A stretch of 64,000 nucleotides of DNA. It comes from Periconia sp. R9002 (lineage: Eukaryota > Ascomycota > Dothideomycetes > Pleosporales > Periconiaceae). The DNA lies in contig JAMAHW010000008.1 of NCBI GenBank assembly GCA_023627715.1, positions 620,001 to 684,000 on the forward strand, in the 5' to 3' direction. A program made the position numbers and the translations under genes. Under the pieces are notes generated by a model. The model saw only the letters and a program-made list of their open reading frames with translations, had not been told where the DNA came from and searched no databases. Shown here in pieces: positions 44,645-56,881 of the stretch (its first letter is position 1; each line of letters begins with the position of its first letter).

Positions 44645-45314
44645 AGGCCGCAGTGTTGACCTGTGGGACTTTATAGGAGGAATCGCAGACGGGTTGTTTT
44701 TGCTTTTTCTTCGGCAAAAGCAAATTAATTATTAGCCCATGCAGCAGGCCCCATGACGTCGATCGAAAGAGAAACCTGGCTTAAAACAAGGCCTGTCCAA
44801 CGGCGTGTCTCATACAGGGCACGTTTATTGCGTACAAACGTTTAGCTGGTCCTTGTGCTGTCAGGGACAAAGGCTACTCCTTCATAGATAGCGTATCGTG
44901 TATGTGCAGGGCAGGGCAGCAAACTGATGCATGCATGCATTGATGTTTGGAACAGGCCGTTGAACTTTCAAGGGGGGGGGAATTCACAGCGCAACCGTAT
45001 CCATACACCAATAAGCTTGTTTGGATTGCACATCATTCAAACTTACCATAAAGTGTAGCTCGTGTTCCAATACCTTATCCTCACTACATACATCATCCAC
45101 CCCGCGCCATTCCTTCCGCCCTTGCAGCGCGGGGAAGGTGGCAGCGGCTCAAGATAACATCTAATCTAATCTAATCTTATCTTATCCTGGCCTAATCGCA
45201 TCTCCGCCAAAATTTTGATCCGCCGCCGAAAGCCCAGCCCAACCACCAGTTCGCAACCACCATCTACCTTACCAGCAGTCCGTGTATAGCGGTCCTTTCC
45301 GCTTGCCATCTACA
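44645..45314. other. Divergent promoter, VIP1 / UTP21
   Basis: 670 bp. Contains ATGCATGCATGCAT (44930-44942 area), a G9 run near 44972 and tandem CTAAT/CTTAT units at 45161-45187. No gene seen. Confidence 0.55.
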
Positions 45315-48300
45315 ATGCCGGCTCCCAAGCTGCCAGAAGCCGTCGGCAATGGTCCGGTATCCAAGCGCCAGAAGCTCCAAGCTGGCCGTGAGAAAACTTC
45401 TGCCGCCATCGTTCGCAAATCCAAAATATTCGCGCCCTTCAGAGTGAGTCTTCCCGTCGTGCAATAAACCCTAAATAGTAGCAATTGACCCCATATGAAA
45501 AGACAGTAGGCCTCGTTTCTCCTACCGACGTCCCTTTTACTTCCCTTCCACTCGGAAAAGCGACTTTCCAGATCACAACTTCTGTTGGGCGATCGCTGCA
45601 AACATATGATTTAAAGAGAGGTTTGAATCTAGTCTTTATCACTAGGCCTCAAACACCAGAGAACATTACAGCAACACTAGCGTGGAAAAAGGTCGTCTTT
45701 GCTGCATGGGGCGGTGCGTCCGCCGAGTCCTCGAGAGGTGTATGGGTCTTCCAGCGCGGGAAGCAAACAGCGGAGCTTGAATTGCCACGCGGGAGCACGG
45801 AAAATATCACAAGGCTTATTGCATTTGGAGAATGGGTGATAGGGTGTGGGTCTACCGCGATCGAGGTGTGGAAATCTTCTACCTTTGAGCACTACACTAC
45901 ACTGCAAAGCGCTTCTGCGAGCTCTCTGTCTGGCTGCATCTGCAACATGCCAACTTTTCTGAACAAAATCTTCTTAGGCAGAAAAGATGGTTCGGTGGAG
46001 ATCTGGAACGTGAATACGGGGAAATTACTTTACACTCTTCTTCCACCTGCTGCAGACTTCGGCCAGGTCACCGCGCTGCAGCCGACTCCTGCTCTATCAC
46101 TCCTTGCCATTGCGTACGAAGCAGGCCCCCTTGTCATTCACGATGTTCGCACGGATAGAGAGATTATGCGCCTAAACTTGGGCAACTCGAAGAAAGCCCC
46201 CATCACCACCATCTCTTTCAGAACCGACGGTCTCGGTGCAGGAGAGGATGGCCGAAACGATGGCGTGATGGCCACCGCAAGCAGAGATAGCAGCGACATT
46301 ACCTTTTGGGATCTAAACAACAAAGGTCGCAAGATGGGTATCTTGCGAGGTGCCCACAACCCTCCCCCATCCGCTAGTGGAGGGGTTGGAGGAGGCGTAA
46401 GCAAGGTCGAATTCCTACATGGCCAAGCAGTCATTGTATCAAGCGGCTTGGACAATTCGTTGAAAAGTTGGATTTTCGATGAGACTCCGTTCTCTCCAAT
46501 TCCACGCATTCTCCACTCCCGCGCAGGCCATGCAGCACCGATTTCTTCCCTCAAATTTCTGCCTTCTAACTCGGACGGATCGGATGACGTTGGAAAGTGG
46601 TTGTTGAGCGCGAGCCGCGATCGTAGTCTATGGGGCTGGAGTCTTCGCCGTGATGGCCAAAGCACCGAACTCAGTCAAGGATCGATCCAAAAGAAGGCAA
46701 AGAAGATGGGATTGCTCGATGCTGATGCAAACACGAGACTTCATGCTACCTTGGAAGATCTCAAGGCTCCATCCATCACCTGCATGGCGTGTTCGCTCAA
46801 CCGCGACGGAGGCATGGGAGCTATGCCTGGCGTAACAGGTATCTGGAACAACTCGTCCAAAGTCAAAGGAGACAAAAAGGGGAAGAAGACAGAGTCTAAT
46901 ATGACTGGCTGGGAAAGTATTGTTACTGGCCACGCCGGAAGCAAAACTGCCAGAACCTGGTTTTGGGGTCGTAAGAGAGCTGGAAGATGGACATTCGACA
47001 CAGGTGACGGGACTGATGTCAAGAGCATCGCCATTTCCCCCTGTGGCACATTTGCATTGATCGGTTCAGCGGGTGGTGCAATTGATATGTACAATCTCCA
47101 ATCTGGTCAACATCGTCGGAGGTTCCCTGCCAGGTTGACGCCAGCCGAAGCGAAGAAGCTTAAGTTGCAGCAACTTCAAGAGGAAAATGCCCTTATTGTC
47201 GCCGACCAAGCATCAACACCAACATTTACCAAAGGCCAGGGTCGACATAAAGGGGCCGTGACAGGTCTAGCTGTGGACAGCTTGAACCGTGTTGTCATCA
47301 GTTGTGGAGATGATGGCAAAGTTAAGGTCAGTGATTCGCTTGAGTGGCTCTGGACTATGCTAACGTTACTTCCAGTTCTGGGATTTTGCTACTGGGCTGC
47401 TTTTGCATGAAATTGATTGGTATCCTATGATCAAGGTTCTCGGCTTGCGGTACCATTCCAATTCCGATCTGATTGCTCTGAGCTGCGACGACGGTTCGAT
47501 TCGTGTTGTAGACATTGCAACGAAAAAGCTGGTCAGAGAGTTATGGGCATCGCGTTCCCATGCCGAGCTTCGTATCATCGACTACACATTCTCATCAGAT
47601 GGCCGTTGGGTCATTGCTGCTGCATCTGATTCATCGATTCGTGTCTGGGACCTACCGACTGGCCATCTCATAGACGCCATGAAACTACCTGGCCAGTGTA
47701 CTGCCGTTGCCTTCTCGCCCTCTGGGGAGTACCTCGCCACTGCCTTAGACGGCGAAGTAGGTGTACACATCTGGACGAACCGCACTCTCTTCACACACGT
47801 ATCCACACGCCAAATCTCTGAAGACGATATCGCAATCACGAACGTACCCACCGCATCTGGCGAAGGCGGCTCGGCCCTTGTCGATGCAGCTGCCGAAGAG
47901 TCCCAAGAAGATGAAGAAGAGCAAGATGCCACCATAGTCCCCGCCATGGACCAGCTCAGCAAAGGCATCACAACGCTCAGCTTGGTCCCGAAATCCCGCT
48001 GGCAGACACTCATTCACCTGGACATCATCCGCGCTCGCAACAAACCCAAAGAAGCCCCGAAAGCCCCGGAAAAGGCACCCTTCTTCCTCCCCTCCGTATC
48101 CCAGAACCCCGACGATCCAAGGCCAACAGCAAAGGATACCTCTACCTCTACTACACTCGTCCCTCTCGACAGTGAAGAGCAAAATACATCACGTATCGCT
48201 AGCTCTGCATTCGCCTCGAAATCCTCAGCCGCGGCATCCACCACCGTCTTTACACAACACCTCGCTTCGGCCGCGCAAACCTCATCATACACCCCTCTCC

Positions 48301-48617
48301 TAACGCACCTCGCATCTCTACCCCCCTCCGCCGCTGACATCGCTATCCGCACCCTCAACACCACGCCACCTTATACAGAACTGCACACCTTCATCCAAGC
48401 GCTGACCTCGCGGCTGCAGGAGCGCAGGGACTACGAACTCGTGCAAGCCTGGATGAGCGTTTTCCTAAAGTTGCATGGAGATGTTGTGGTGAGGGATCAA
48501 GGATTGGTGGAGGGGTTGAGAAAGTGGCAGGAAGAGGCTAAGCGGGAGAGGGAGAGGGTGGGCGGATTGGTGGGTTATAGTGTAGGTGTTGTTGGGTGGG
48601 TGAGAAGTGCGCGGTAG
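45315..48617 (+). CDS. UTP21: UTP21 (WDR36), SSU processome WD-repeat protein
   Basis: Subunit of the UTP-B part of the small-subunit processome, needed for 18S rRNA maturation in the nucleolus. Exons 45315-45443, 45503-47326 and 47376-48617, 1064 aa, near the family's usual length. The first intron must end at GAAAAG, giving FAPFR-TVGLVSPTDVPFTSLP, the conserved opening; the second (49 nt) rejoins GKVK to FWDFATGLLLHEIDW. Two successive WD-repeat propellers occupy about residues 40-750: repeat-type endings include VEIWNV, ITFWDL, LKSWIF, LWGWSL and IRVWDL. The C-terminal Utp21 domain (about 880-1064) includes LQERRDYELVQAWMSVFLKLHGDVV. The linker carries an acidic stretch (ESQEDEEEQD). Convergent with the Zn2Cys6 gene downstream. 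Confidence 0.95.
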
Positions 48618-49026
48618 TTGTATGTAGTGTCATGTGGAGCGTGGAGAAATTGGTTGGAGATAGTGAGTGGATATAGCAGACCATATAGGCATGGGTCAAC
48701 GTAACGCGCAGAAAATAATATGAATATATTGCTGGATATGAACGATCAACATGCACCACCCATAAATTACGAATTCAGAATACATTTACCGTCTCTATCA
48801 AACCTGAAAACGGATCACAAAACACAACATCCAGCAGTATATTCTCTCCCCTTTTAAAAATTCACAAACAGAAATCCAACCACGCAGTTGAAAATCCCAT
48901 CGCCTACTCTCCACTCACACGGTAAACAAACGATACGCACTGAGGAATATGTCAATTCAAGCAAGCCAGATGTAATACACATCCACACATTCATTCCAGC
49001 GTACCACTAAACGTCACATCCAGATC
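48618..49026. other. Convergent intergenic, 409 bp
   Basis: 3' ends of UTP21 and the Zn2Cys6 gene. AT-rich; nothing else seen. Confidence 0.6.
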
Positions 49027-50815
49027 TCATCCCCCACCACCTCTCCTCAGATCAGCAAATAACCCCCTTCCAACCTCCTCCTCATATAAAAACCTCGTAT
49101 TAGGACTCATCACCCCGCCAACACCCAAGCCAAGCAATTCCCGCTCATCACCGTCTCCTTCTCCAGCCAACCCGCCCGCCACTTCCGCAAGAGCGGGTAC
49201 GAGATGCGGTTGTAGCTCATGAATTTTGGCGAGGAGGAGGGGAAGAAACTTTGAGCGGCCGGACGGGAGGGTGGATAGGAGGGTTGTTAGGGGGGTCAGG
49301 AGGTCTGGATCGGTGGCTATGGGTGGAGGCGACGGGGAGAGGAAGGGCAGGACATCGGCAAGGGCACAGGTTATGTCGAAGATTTTCTCGGTCTGTAGAA
49401 GTTGAAGTATTGCGGTAGTAACTGCGGGCAAGAACATAAACGTACCATTCCCACGCCGTTCACCCACAAACTCTCTCGGGGTACCTTCTCAACAACACTC
49501 ATGAGGTCCCGAGCTATACTAAGCGGATACCGAAACGTCAAACACTCGTACACACTCTCGCTCGACGAGAGATATCCGAACCGAGGAAACAGTTCCCAGA
49601 GTTTGATCTTTGCTCGAAAATCACTACACTATCCATGCATACGGACAGCGACATTTTATCTTACTCACCTGCAACCACAACTGAGAAACGCGAATGTTGG
49701 CTACTTGGTCGTGCGAGATGTTCTCCAGCAGAGGAGGTAGGGCAGTCCGAATGGAGGTTTCGAGGGCGATAAGCCACTCCTTACTACATTCCTGACGTGA
49801 GGAGTTCCAGAGCACGAAAAAGGTTTCGTTGAAGGGTTGGAAGAGTAGGGAGAGATAGTGTAGGCCGCGTTCGGAGGGGGATAAGAGAGGAGGCGATGGT
49901 GTGGAAGGGGTTATGAGGAGGGTTATTGGGCGTTGGCGACGGATTGCGTGGGCTCTGTTTGCATAAGCATATAGCGTGTTAAAATCAAGTGATTGGGGAG
50001 TGACCGTGTTGTTTGTAGTGAAGTGTAGATGTGGTGATGGCGTTTGCGTACCTTTCCGAAACGAGGAGTATCCAGAACAGACGTCTGTAGATATCTTCAT
50101 CATACCACTCATCGCCTAGCTTCTGCATCGTAAACAATGTCGTTGCTTCCCGTAAATAGAACCATCCCTGCCTATAATCGCCCATACCAGCGTGCGCGCC
50201 GTACAGAAAAAAAGATATATAAACCGAGAGTCCGCAAGGCCGAGTGATCCTGTCCACATTCTGAATCTCCAAGGTAGATTTCACTAGCTGTTGGCCAATA
50301 TCAACATCTGGTATTGCTGAGGAATCGTTGAGGACCCTTCCGAATGTCACGACGTAGGCGCAGAAGGAGAGGATGAATTGTCGTGATATGAGCGACGTTG
50401 TGGTCTTGCTTGCTTCTTCTCGCAAAAGGTCAGGGTTTAAGAGCGGTACAATAGGGTGTATACGACGGAGATATGCGTCGATACATGTATCTATCGCGAT
50501 TGATTCCAAACCAGTCTGTCTCAAGTTATGAGATAGTATTGAATCGATGCTTGACGAGGCACGCTGACTTTCGCTTCCTGCACTTTGGATATGGATTCCA
50601 TCTCGATTGCTGATTGCATATTCCTCCCGTAGCTGGTTCAACGTGGTTGATCTTACTCCTCTATTCCCTCCTTTCTTTTTCGGTATATTGAAAGTGCATG
50701 GCAAGCTTGCCGAGGTACACGGTGGACATGGCATTTGACCGGTGCATTTTGTTTTTCGGCGACGACATGCATCACAGGCCTTGGGCACTACCTTCTTCGC
50801 TGGTATTCGGTTCAT
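49027..50815 (-). CDS. Zn2Cys6 transcription activator, sugar-regulator-like
   Basis: Four exons: 50815-50052, 49954-49669, 49607-49446, 49392-49027 (introns 97, 61, 53 nt), 525 aa. The zinc cluster uses Cys14, 17, 24, 30, 33 and 40 (C-x2-C-x6-C-x5-C-x2-C-x6-C) with RRRKTK between. The fungal regulatory domain begins near residue 100 (CIDAYLRRIHPIVPLLN). Intron 1 removal creates SERAHAIRRQRPITL, a motif typical of a subgroup I associate with yeast MAL activators, Candida Suc1 and filamentous sugar regulators; this match is from memory. The exon 3 sequence CLTFRYPLSIARDLMSVVEK also fits that subgroup. If right, it could control the permease/maltase pair 20 kb away. Two CACGTG palindromes lie 112-140 bp upstream. 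Confidence 0.85.
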
Positions 50816-51109
50816 GTCGGCATGGGTGGAATTTTCAACTCTTTATTCTCGTCGCTCATGGAAATGAAGAAGTCGCGTATATTTTCCTACAGCGAGCGGA
50901 AAAAGTATTGGAGGTGGAATATCATCACGTGATACACATGCATATGCACGTGCATGTACTCTCAATGTAAGAAGAGATGAAAAGAAAATGAAGACAATAG
51001 GTGAATATAATAGTCGATTGTCGATTGCTAGGGTATCATAATGTGTGAATGAAAGTCTACTCCCCATCCATTCTGCCTCGCTCATCCACGGCCACTCTTT
51101 TGTCAGACT
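50816..51109. promoter_or_regulatory. Upstream region with paired CACGTG palindromes
   Basis: ATCACGTGAT at 50924-50933 and ATGCACGTGCAT at 50944-50955 are 21 bp apart core to core, about two helical turns. Such sites bind bHLH proteins. The region also includes the 3' end of the CCDC174-like gene. Confidence 0.5.
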
Positions 51110-52132
51110 TCATGAGCTCTCTTTCTTCTCGGCCAGGAGCTCCGCCCCGAATTCGTCCAAGAATCGGTCTGCCTGCTCCTTAGCTCTCCTCTCCTCGATT
51201 GCTCTCTTTCTTTCCCGAATCAGCTCCTTTCTCTTCTCGATCTCCTCTTTCCGCCGATTCCTTGCCTTCTCCGTCTCCATCCTCTCTTTCTCAAGGTTGG
51301 CCATTTGTTCTTTCCGTTCTTCGGCATCCTTGGAAAAGTGCATAAACCCGGTACCTCGCTGTCTCATTTCCGCGTGTCCATCAAAGTGAGTGTCGGGCGG
51401 AGGCGTGAGTTCCTTATCACGCTTTGCAGCCAATTCAGCCATTTGCTGAGCGATAGTTTCATCCGGGTTGAACGCCGCAGATTGAACGGTATCACCGTAG
51501 ATAATCTCTGCGGGCATACTGGGCCGCGCGGTAAAGCGATCAGGCTCAGCAGCAGCGAGAGTGCGTTTTCTACGTTCTTCCCTTGCCACCTGGGCGCGTG
51601 TTCCTTTACGCGTACGCCCGAATTCGTCGATGTATTCGATCAGCTCTTCTTCCGAGGCCTCAGACTCCGAGGATGACTCCGCTGGGTCATTTTCTCCCCT
51701 CTCCTTTTGCTCTGCCCACTTCGTATCGAAGTCAACGCCGTACTTATCATCGACATCTTCGATATCGCCGCGCTTCAGCGCATTGTATAAACGCGCTTTT
51801 TCCTCCATGCGCCGCTTCGTTCGCCTATATTGTGCATCGTCTTCAGCCTTTTCGTCGGCGGTGCGGCCGCGGTGTTTTTGTGTAAAGTCGATTTCTTCGA
51901 GATCTTTGAGCGCGCGCTTGTTGACGCCTTTGTTGTGCGTTTTGAATATGTCTTCTTTCTGACCGCGCGTGCGACCGCCCGTAGATTTGGTTTTGGCGTT
52001 GGCGGAAGATGAAGCTTTGATCAAGCTGGAGAGGGCGGAAGAGAAGCCAACGGCGCTGGCGGTGGAAATTTCTTTTGTTTTTGTGCGAGACTTCGGGCGC
52101 TCCCCGTAGAGATGCGCGTCTTTCGAAGACAT
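51110..52132 (-). CDS. CCDC174-like nuclear protein (DUF4078)
   Basis: Single exon, 340 aa from the ATG at 52132 (MSSKDAHLYG); the frame stays open with another ATG at 52237, but that stretch is poorly protein-like, so the inner start is preferred. Marks: GFSSALSSLIKASSS near residue 25, the RGRTADEKAEDD stretch, YGVDFDTKWAEQK, an acidic Ser patch, then EYIDEFGRTRKGTR, the conserved GRTR core of DUF4078. From about residue 230 it is a long charged helix (KERMETEKARNRRKEEIEKR). CCDC174 in animals is nuclear and linked to RNA processing and exon junction factors; the role in fungi is not established. Divergent from homoserine dehydrogenase (275 bp between starts). Confidence 0.8.
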   Translation of the reverse strand: MSSKDAHLYGERPKSRTKTKEISTASAVGFSSALSSLIKASSSANAKTKSTGGRTRGQKEDIFKTHNKGVNKRALKDLEEIDFTQKHRGRTADEKAEDDAQYRRTKRRMEEKARLYNALKRGDIEDVDDKYGVDFDTKWAEQKERGENDPAESSSESEASEEELIEYIDEFGRTRKGTRAQVAREERRKRTLAAAEPDRFTARPSMPAEIIYGDTVQSAAFNPDETIAQQMAELAAKRDKELTPPPDTHFDGHAEMRQRGTGFMHFSKDAEERKEQMANLEKERMETEKARNRRKEEIEKRKELIRERKRAIEERRAKEQADRFLDEFGAELLAEKKESS

Positions 52133-52407
52133 AGCAACGATGCGTGGGTGGATGTAGAGTGGAGAGGAATCAGCCACAACGCGGGAGTTGGGAGGTTCGT
52201 GCTTGCATTCGTAGGGCTGCAGGGGCGATGTCGGCATCAGAGCTTCTAGTAAGGCGGGGCACGTGCGGGGTGGATGTATTTACTTCTTCTGCGTACCAAT
52301 AGAGTCATTATCACCAACTTCATACTTTTTGCTCCTTGATCAAGAAATTCCAAAAGAATTCAAAATTCTCAATCTCCCCTCAAAGCATTGACAGTCAAAT
52401 ACACAGC

Positions 52408-53588
52408 ATGGCTCCTCCTCGTCAGGTTTTCATCGCAGTCATCGGTTCGTTCTAGTATCCCCAACAAATCTTTCACATGAGCATACACTGATACACACCT
52501 AATAAACAGGAGCCGGAGGCGTCGGGAAATGCTTCCTCTCACAGCTACACCATCTTGCTTCCAAGCTCTCCCAATCACCCTCAGCACCAACTTACCTATC
52601 CCTCATCTACCTCAGTACCTCCAAGAAAGCGCTCTATCACGCCGACTACAAACCTCTATCCAATTGGGAATCCGAGCTTGAATCGTCTCAAACATCTCCC
52701 TTCCAACTCCCACAACTCGCTGACTACCTCGAGAAAGCTCCCAGCAAAGTCGTGCTCGTGGACAACACATCAAACCAAGAAGTCGCGGAGTCATATCCAG
52801 CCTTTCTCAAGAAAGGAGTCAGTGTAGTCACACCTAATAAGAAAGCATTTTCTGGTAGCTATAGTCTATGGCAAGACATCTTCGCATCAGCAAGCAACGG
52901 AAGCGGTGCGGGAGGCTGGGTGTTCCACGAGAGCTCCGTTGGCGCTGGACTTCCGGTGATTTCCACACTGAAAGAGCTTGTCGAGACCGGCGATGAGGTG
53001 CAAAAGATTGAAGGTGTATTCAGCGGCACCATGAGCTTCCTCTTCAACAGCTTCCAGCCCGTCAACGGCGGTGGCGGCAAGTTTTCTGCTGAAGTCAAAA
53101 CCGCAAAGGATAAGGGCTTCACGGAGCCCGATCCTCGAGACGATCTGAACGGCCTTGATGTAGCCCGCAAACTCACCATCTTAGCCCGCCTCGCAGGTCT
53201 CAAGGTCGAATCACCCACCTCATTCCCTGTGCAGTCACTCATCCCGCAAGAGCTTGAGAGCTGCTCATCCGGGGATGAATTCCTGTCGCGACTACCAGAG
53301 TTTGACGACCGCATGGAAAAGCTGAAGGTTGAGGCTGAGAAAGAAGGCAAGGTTGTGAGATTCGTTGGCAGCATTGATGTACCCAAGGGCGAAGTCAAGG
53401 TCGGGCTAGAGAAGTTCGACAAGAGCCACCCCATCGCCGCGCTCAAGGGCAGCGACAACATCATCGCTTTCTACACAAAACGATATGGTGATAACCCTCT
53501 CATCATCCAGGGCGCTGGTGCTGGTGGCGATGTCACGGCCATGGGAGTCACTGGCGATCTCGTCAAGGTTTTGAGACTGTTGCAGTAG
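52408..53588 (+). CDS. HOM6: Homoserine dehydrogenase
   Basis: Reduces aspartate semialdehyde to homoserine with NAD(P)H, the branch step to threonine and methionine. Exons 52408-52444 and 52510-53588, with a 65-nt intron (GTTCGT...AATAAACAG) splitting the nucleotide-binding motif: IAVIGAGGVGK is rebuilt only after splicing. Length 371 aa, usual for the single-domain fungal enzyme; there is no aspartokinase or ACT domain. Other marks: VVTPNKKAFSG, HESSVGAGLPVISTLKEL, GVFSGTMSFLFNSF, and the substrate-binding DPRDDLNGLDVARKLTILAR. It ends with NPLIIQGAGAGGDVTAMGV, typical of the dinucleotide domain C-terminus. The start is the first ATG, 12 codons before the split. Cytosolic. Confidence 0.95.
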
Positions 53589-56500
53589 AACATCAAGGTC
53601 TTGATCCCACGATGGGTATTACGGTGAGAAATAAAAGTGTCATATTCTCATAGGAGCAAGAATTATTAGAATGGTGCAAGAAAAAATTTCAGTTATATTT
53701 TCGATTTCTATCCTGTGTCATTGTATGCTTTTTCCCCTGACCTCATTGCACTCTCTTGCCCGCATAAACCTAACCACGATTGAACTCGCAGACAAATCCT
53801 GCACTCGAAACAACAGCTGGGAGATGCCATCTCTAATCCTTCACGCACTGAACGAACACACATCTCCTTACTCACAAACAGTCATAAAGATTACCTCGTC
53901 TCCCATATCCTTCCCACTCCCCTCGAAATTCCTCTCCTTCCCGCGTACCAGCCACTTAATTACTTACTCGCCCACTCACGGGAAGTGTGAAATATAAACC
54001 CAATCCATCCCGAACTCCCAAAACCAACATCGAAACTACTCCTTCTCCTCTCTTATCCCTCCTTTCTACATGTATGAACCAAAAACAGTAAAAAAAACAC
54101 TATACAAACACACTCCCAGTATCAATTCCACTTACTGTCGTATGGGAAATAATATGTATGCATTGCCAGAGTTGTAGTTAGTTGCTAAGTATATACATAG
54201 ATTATTACAATTCTAGAGGGAATGCTGTCTCTAGTTGTTTGGTGCTATTGTATAGAAGAGTACTACTGTATTGTCCGCATTGCGGTGTATCATGTGGAAG
54301 TATTTGTGTAGCGAGTGTGTATGTAGTAACATCGTGTAGATACCACGATACGGTACGGTACCGTATTCCATGTGGTGTATGTATTGATGGGCGCGGAGCG
54401 GAGTGGGGCGGAACGGAGCGGGGTGGAAACGTAGGTAGGGAAATTGGAGGATTGTTGGAGCACGGTACGTAAAACGGGACGGAATAGAATAATGACGTCT
54501 GAGCACAGTGTTTACAAAGCGAAGCCGCGATCTTCCGTCGCAAAGCTTAGAAACTACAGAACTCGAAACGATGCAGTCCTGTGTGCCCCGGCTGTCCTAT
54601 CAAACTTTTCCCCACCTCCCTTTTCCCTATCTCCTTTCCCTTTCCTCCTTCAACGTAGCATTTGTAGAGACGCGACAACCATAGATACACTCTACATCTA
54701 TGCATGTGTATGCATTACACCTATCCATGCATGTGCGTACACTACCACCCACCGACCTCCCCTTCATAAAGCTTATCCGCAAAGCTTGTCTCCCCCAGAC
54801 GGACATAAAAAGCATACATACATACATGTACATATCGGCTTTCCCTACCACGTGTTCTACTGACGAATCGATACATGGAGTTAAACTACCTACCTGTGGA
54901 TCGGGGGATGCATGGATCTACATCCACTGCCACGCACCGGCTCCGCTACTGTATAAAGCTTGTCCGCAAAGCTTGTTCCCCCCAGACGTAAAAAGCTTGA
55001 TCAGCACATACATATCAACAGCTCAGCTTTCCCTTTGCTACGAATCGAATGACTACGCGTGGATCGAAATTGCATTCATTGCCACGCACCAAGGCGGACA
55101 CATGGGATGGCGAAATAAGCTTCAAAGACAAGACAAGCTTTATAGAAGGCTGGGTTTTATTGAGTTTCCGACATATTTTACTTTTGGCTTAATAGGTATG
55201 CGATTCGATGGATTTAGAGGTAACTATTTGCTCGATTCGTGGGGAAAGGAAAAGCGGAGATGGGTGTGGGGAGATACAAGCTTTGTGGACAAGCTTTATA
55301 AAGGAGAGGATTCTGGAGGGGAGGAATGTATATGTATGATGTCAATACCGGTCTGTACACCGAAAGATAGATGGGCGCTCGATCGACGTCGGACAAGAAT
55401 TGATACTTTTCCGCGGCCGGATATATGTTTTGTGTTACAGTATAGATGGATGGGAATGGACATACATTACACATACAGATAGAATGCTTGTCTGTCGATT
55501 CAACGCGTGGTAAACTACCGTTCGTTCGTCGCACCGTCCGACTTGGTCGTGGAGGAAAGGGAGTTTCCAAGTACGTGCGTACTACATACCGTTACATACG
55601 TGTTTTCGAAAAAGGAATGTTAGACGGACGAGGGGACACATGTACGCTGAGTGATTCGTTTGGTGAGACCGATAATACATAAATGATAAAGTTTCGGCGA
55701 TACGTCAACAAATTTCTTGTTGGAAAGCTTGTTGGAAGCTTGTTTGTTTGTGTGTGCCCGAAAGGCAAGGGAGGGGGATGGAATGTATGTGTGTGTGTGT
55801 GTTACTATGGAAAGCTTGAGGGATTGTACAGTTTCTTTCACAGACAACATCCCGTACAGAAGTTGGTATGCACATCACGACCAAAACCAGCGAAATCAAA
55901 GAAGATAGATGATGATGAGGGGAGTTGAGAACGAACTCTGTTCTAGCTCTAAATTCATGATCCTAAACTAAACTCGCAATAAAAAAAACTGGAAAGGGGG
56001 GAGTTGAAAAGCGCTCTCCTAGAGGGGTATAAAGTCTCTGGTTAAAGCGCCATACAAGGAAATGATTGTAGGAAGAAAAGGGAAATGTTAGGATGAAAGG
56101 GGGCGCGTTTCTTCTAGAAAAGCATCAAGTAGAAAGGCCGATGATCAATGCGCATGTCGTGGGACATGTTTCAAAACCCCCATGCCAAAAAAAGCGCAAT
56201 CCCTGTGCCCCTACCAGCGCACTAGCCCCTGTGATATCCCATGAAAAACAATAAACCTTCGTGTGAAAACAAGCTGCAGGAAACAGGGCCCAGGTAGGAA
56301 AAACATGAGACCATTGATAGGGGAATTTCCTTTTCGCTTTTTGACCGATCCCAATGACGTATTTTTTGTTGTTCTTTTGTGATACCGTACCAGACCAAAC
56401 GCCGCAAAGCCTTGGTGAGAAGGTCGAGTGAAGAGAGAGAGAGACAAGAAAAGGGACTGTGTTTTGGATGGTAATCGCTCGGAGAAAAGGCCAAATGGGA

Positions 56501-56881
56501 GGAAAACACGCAGAGTAGACTGCACGTTTTGGGTATCTGACGATGGAAAATGGAAAACAAGCCGAACCGTACTAAAAGGTGATAACATGCTAAAGACAAG
56601 GGTGAAAGGAAGAGGGGAGAGATGATGATGATAAGAGTGAGGAACATAGTTCAGCTAAGCCTCTCCACGGTCGGGGGATCACCGGGGGTGGTGACGGCGA
56701 AAGGCCCGATTGGAGGACTCTCGGCGGGGCGGTGGGTGGAGGTGTTGAATCGCATGGAAGGTTATGGGGAAAGGGCCGAGAACCGCATGGTGAGCAACAA
56801 TTAATGGACCGACCGCAGCCAGTGCCACACGAGTGGTTATGCAACGGACTCGGTGCGGCTCTGCTGTTTTTAGGGGGGCGT
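53589..56881. other. Gene-free region with decayed AAGCTT repeat
   Basis: 3.3 kb between the stops of the homoserine dehydrogenase gene and the Cys-rich protein gene. A 260-codon frame (54700-55482) runs through the repeat, and repeat-derived peptides (YKACPQSL) appear on both strands, so it is not taken as a gene. Short (CGGAG)n-like and (GT)n runs occur near 54400 and 55787. Confidence 0.6.
54720..55300. repeat. Decayed local repeats, AAGCTT-rich, direct and inverted
   Basis: Core ATAAAGCTTRTCCGCAAAGC at 54766 and 54953 (period 187 bp), with alignable flanks (CCCCCAGACG, ACATATC, GCTTTCCCT, ACGAATCGA). A worn third copy begins near 55056 (CCACGCACC shared). An inverted copy lies at 55276-55300, matching copy 2 in 24 of 25 bases. 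GACAAGCTTTATA occurs at 55132 and 55288. Likely a local duplication series of unknown origin. Confidence 0.7.

Noticed and set aside
52133..52237. 35-codon N-terminal extension of the CCDC174-like protein
   Set aside because: The family normally begins near MSSKDAHLYG; the extension is not conserved in feel and overlaps the divergent promoter.
54700..55482. 260-codon plus-strand frame
   Set aside because: It runs through the AAGCTT repeats, and the same peptide (YKACPQSL) appears from copies on both strands; the composition is not protein-like.
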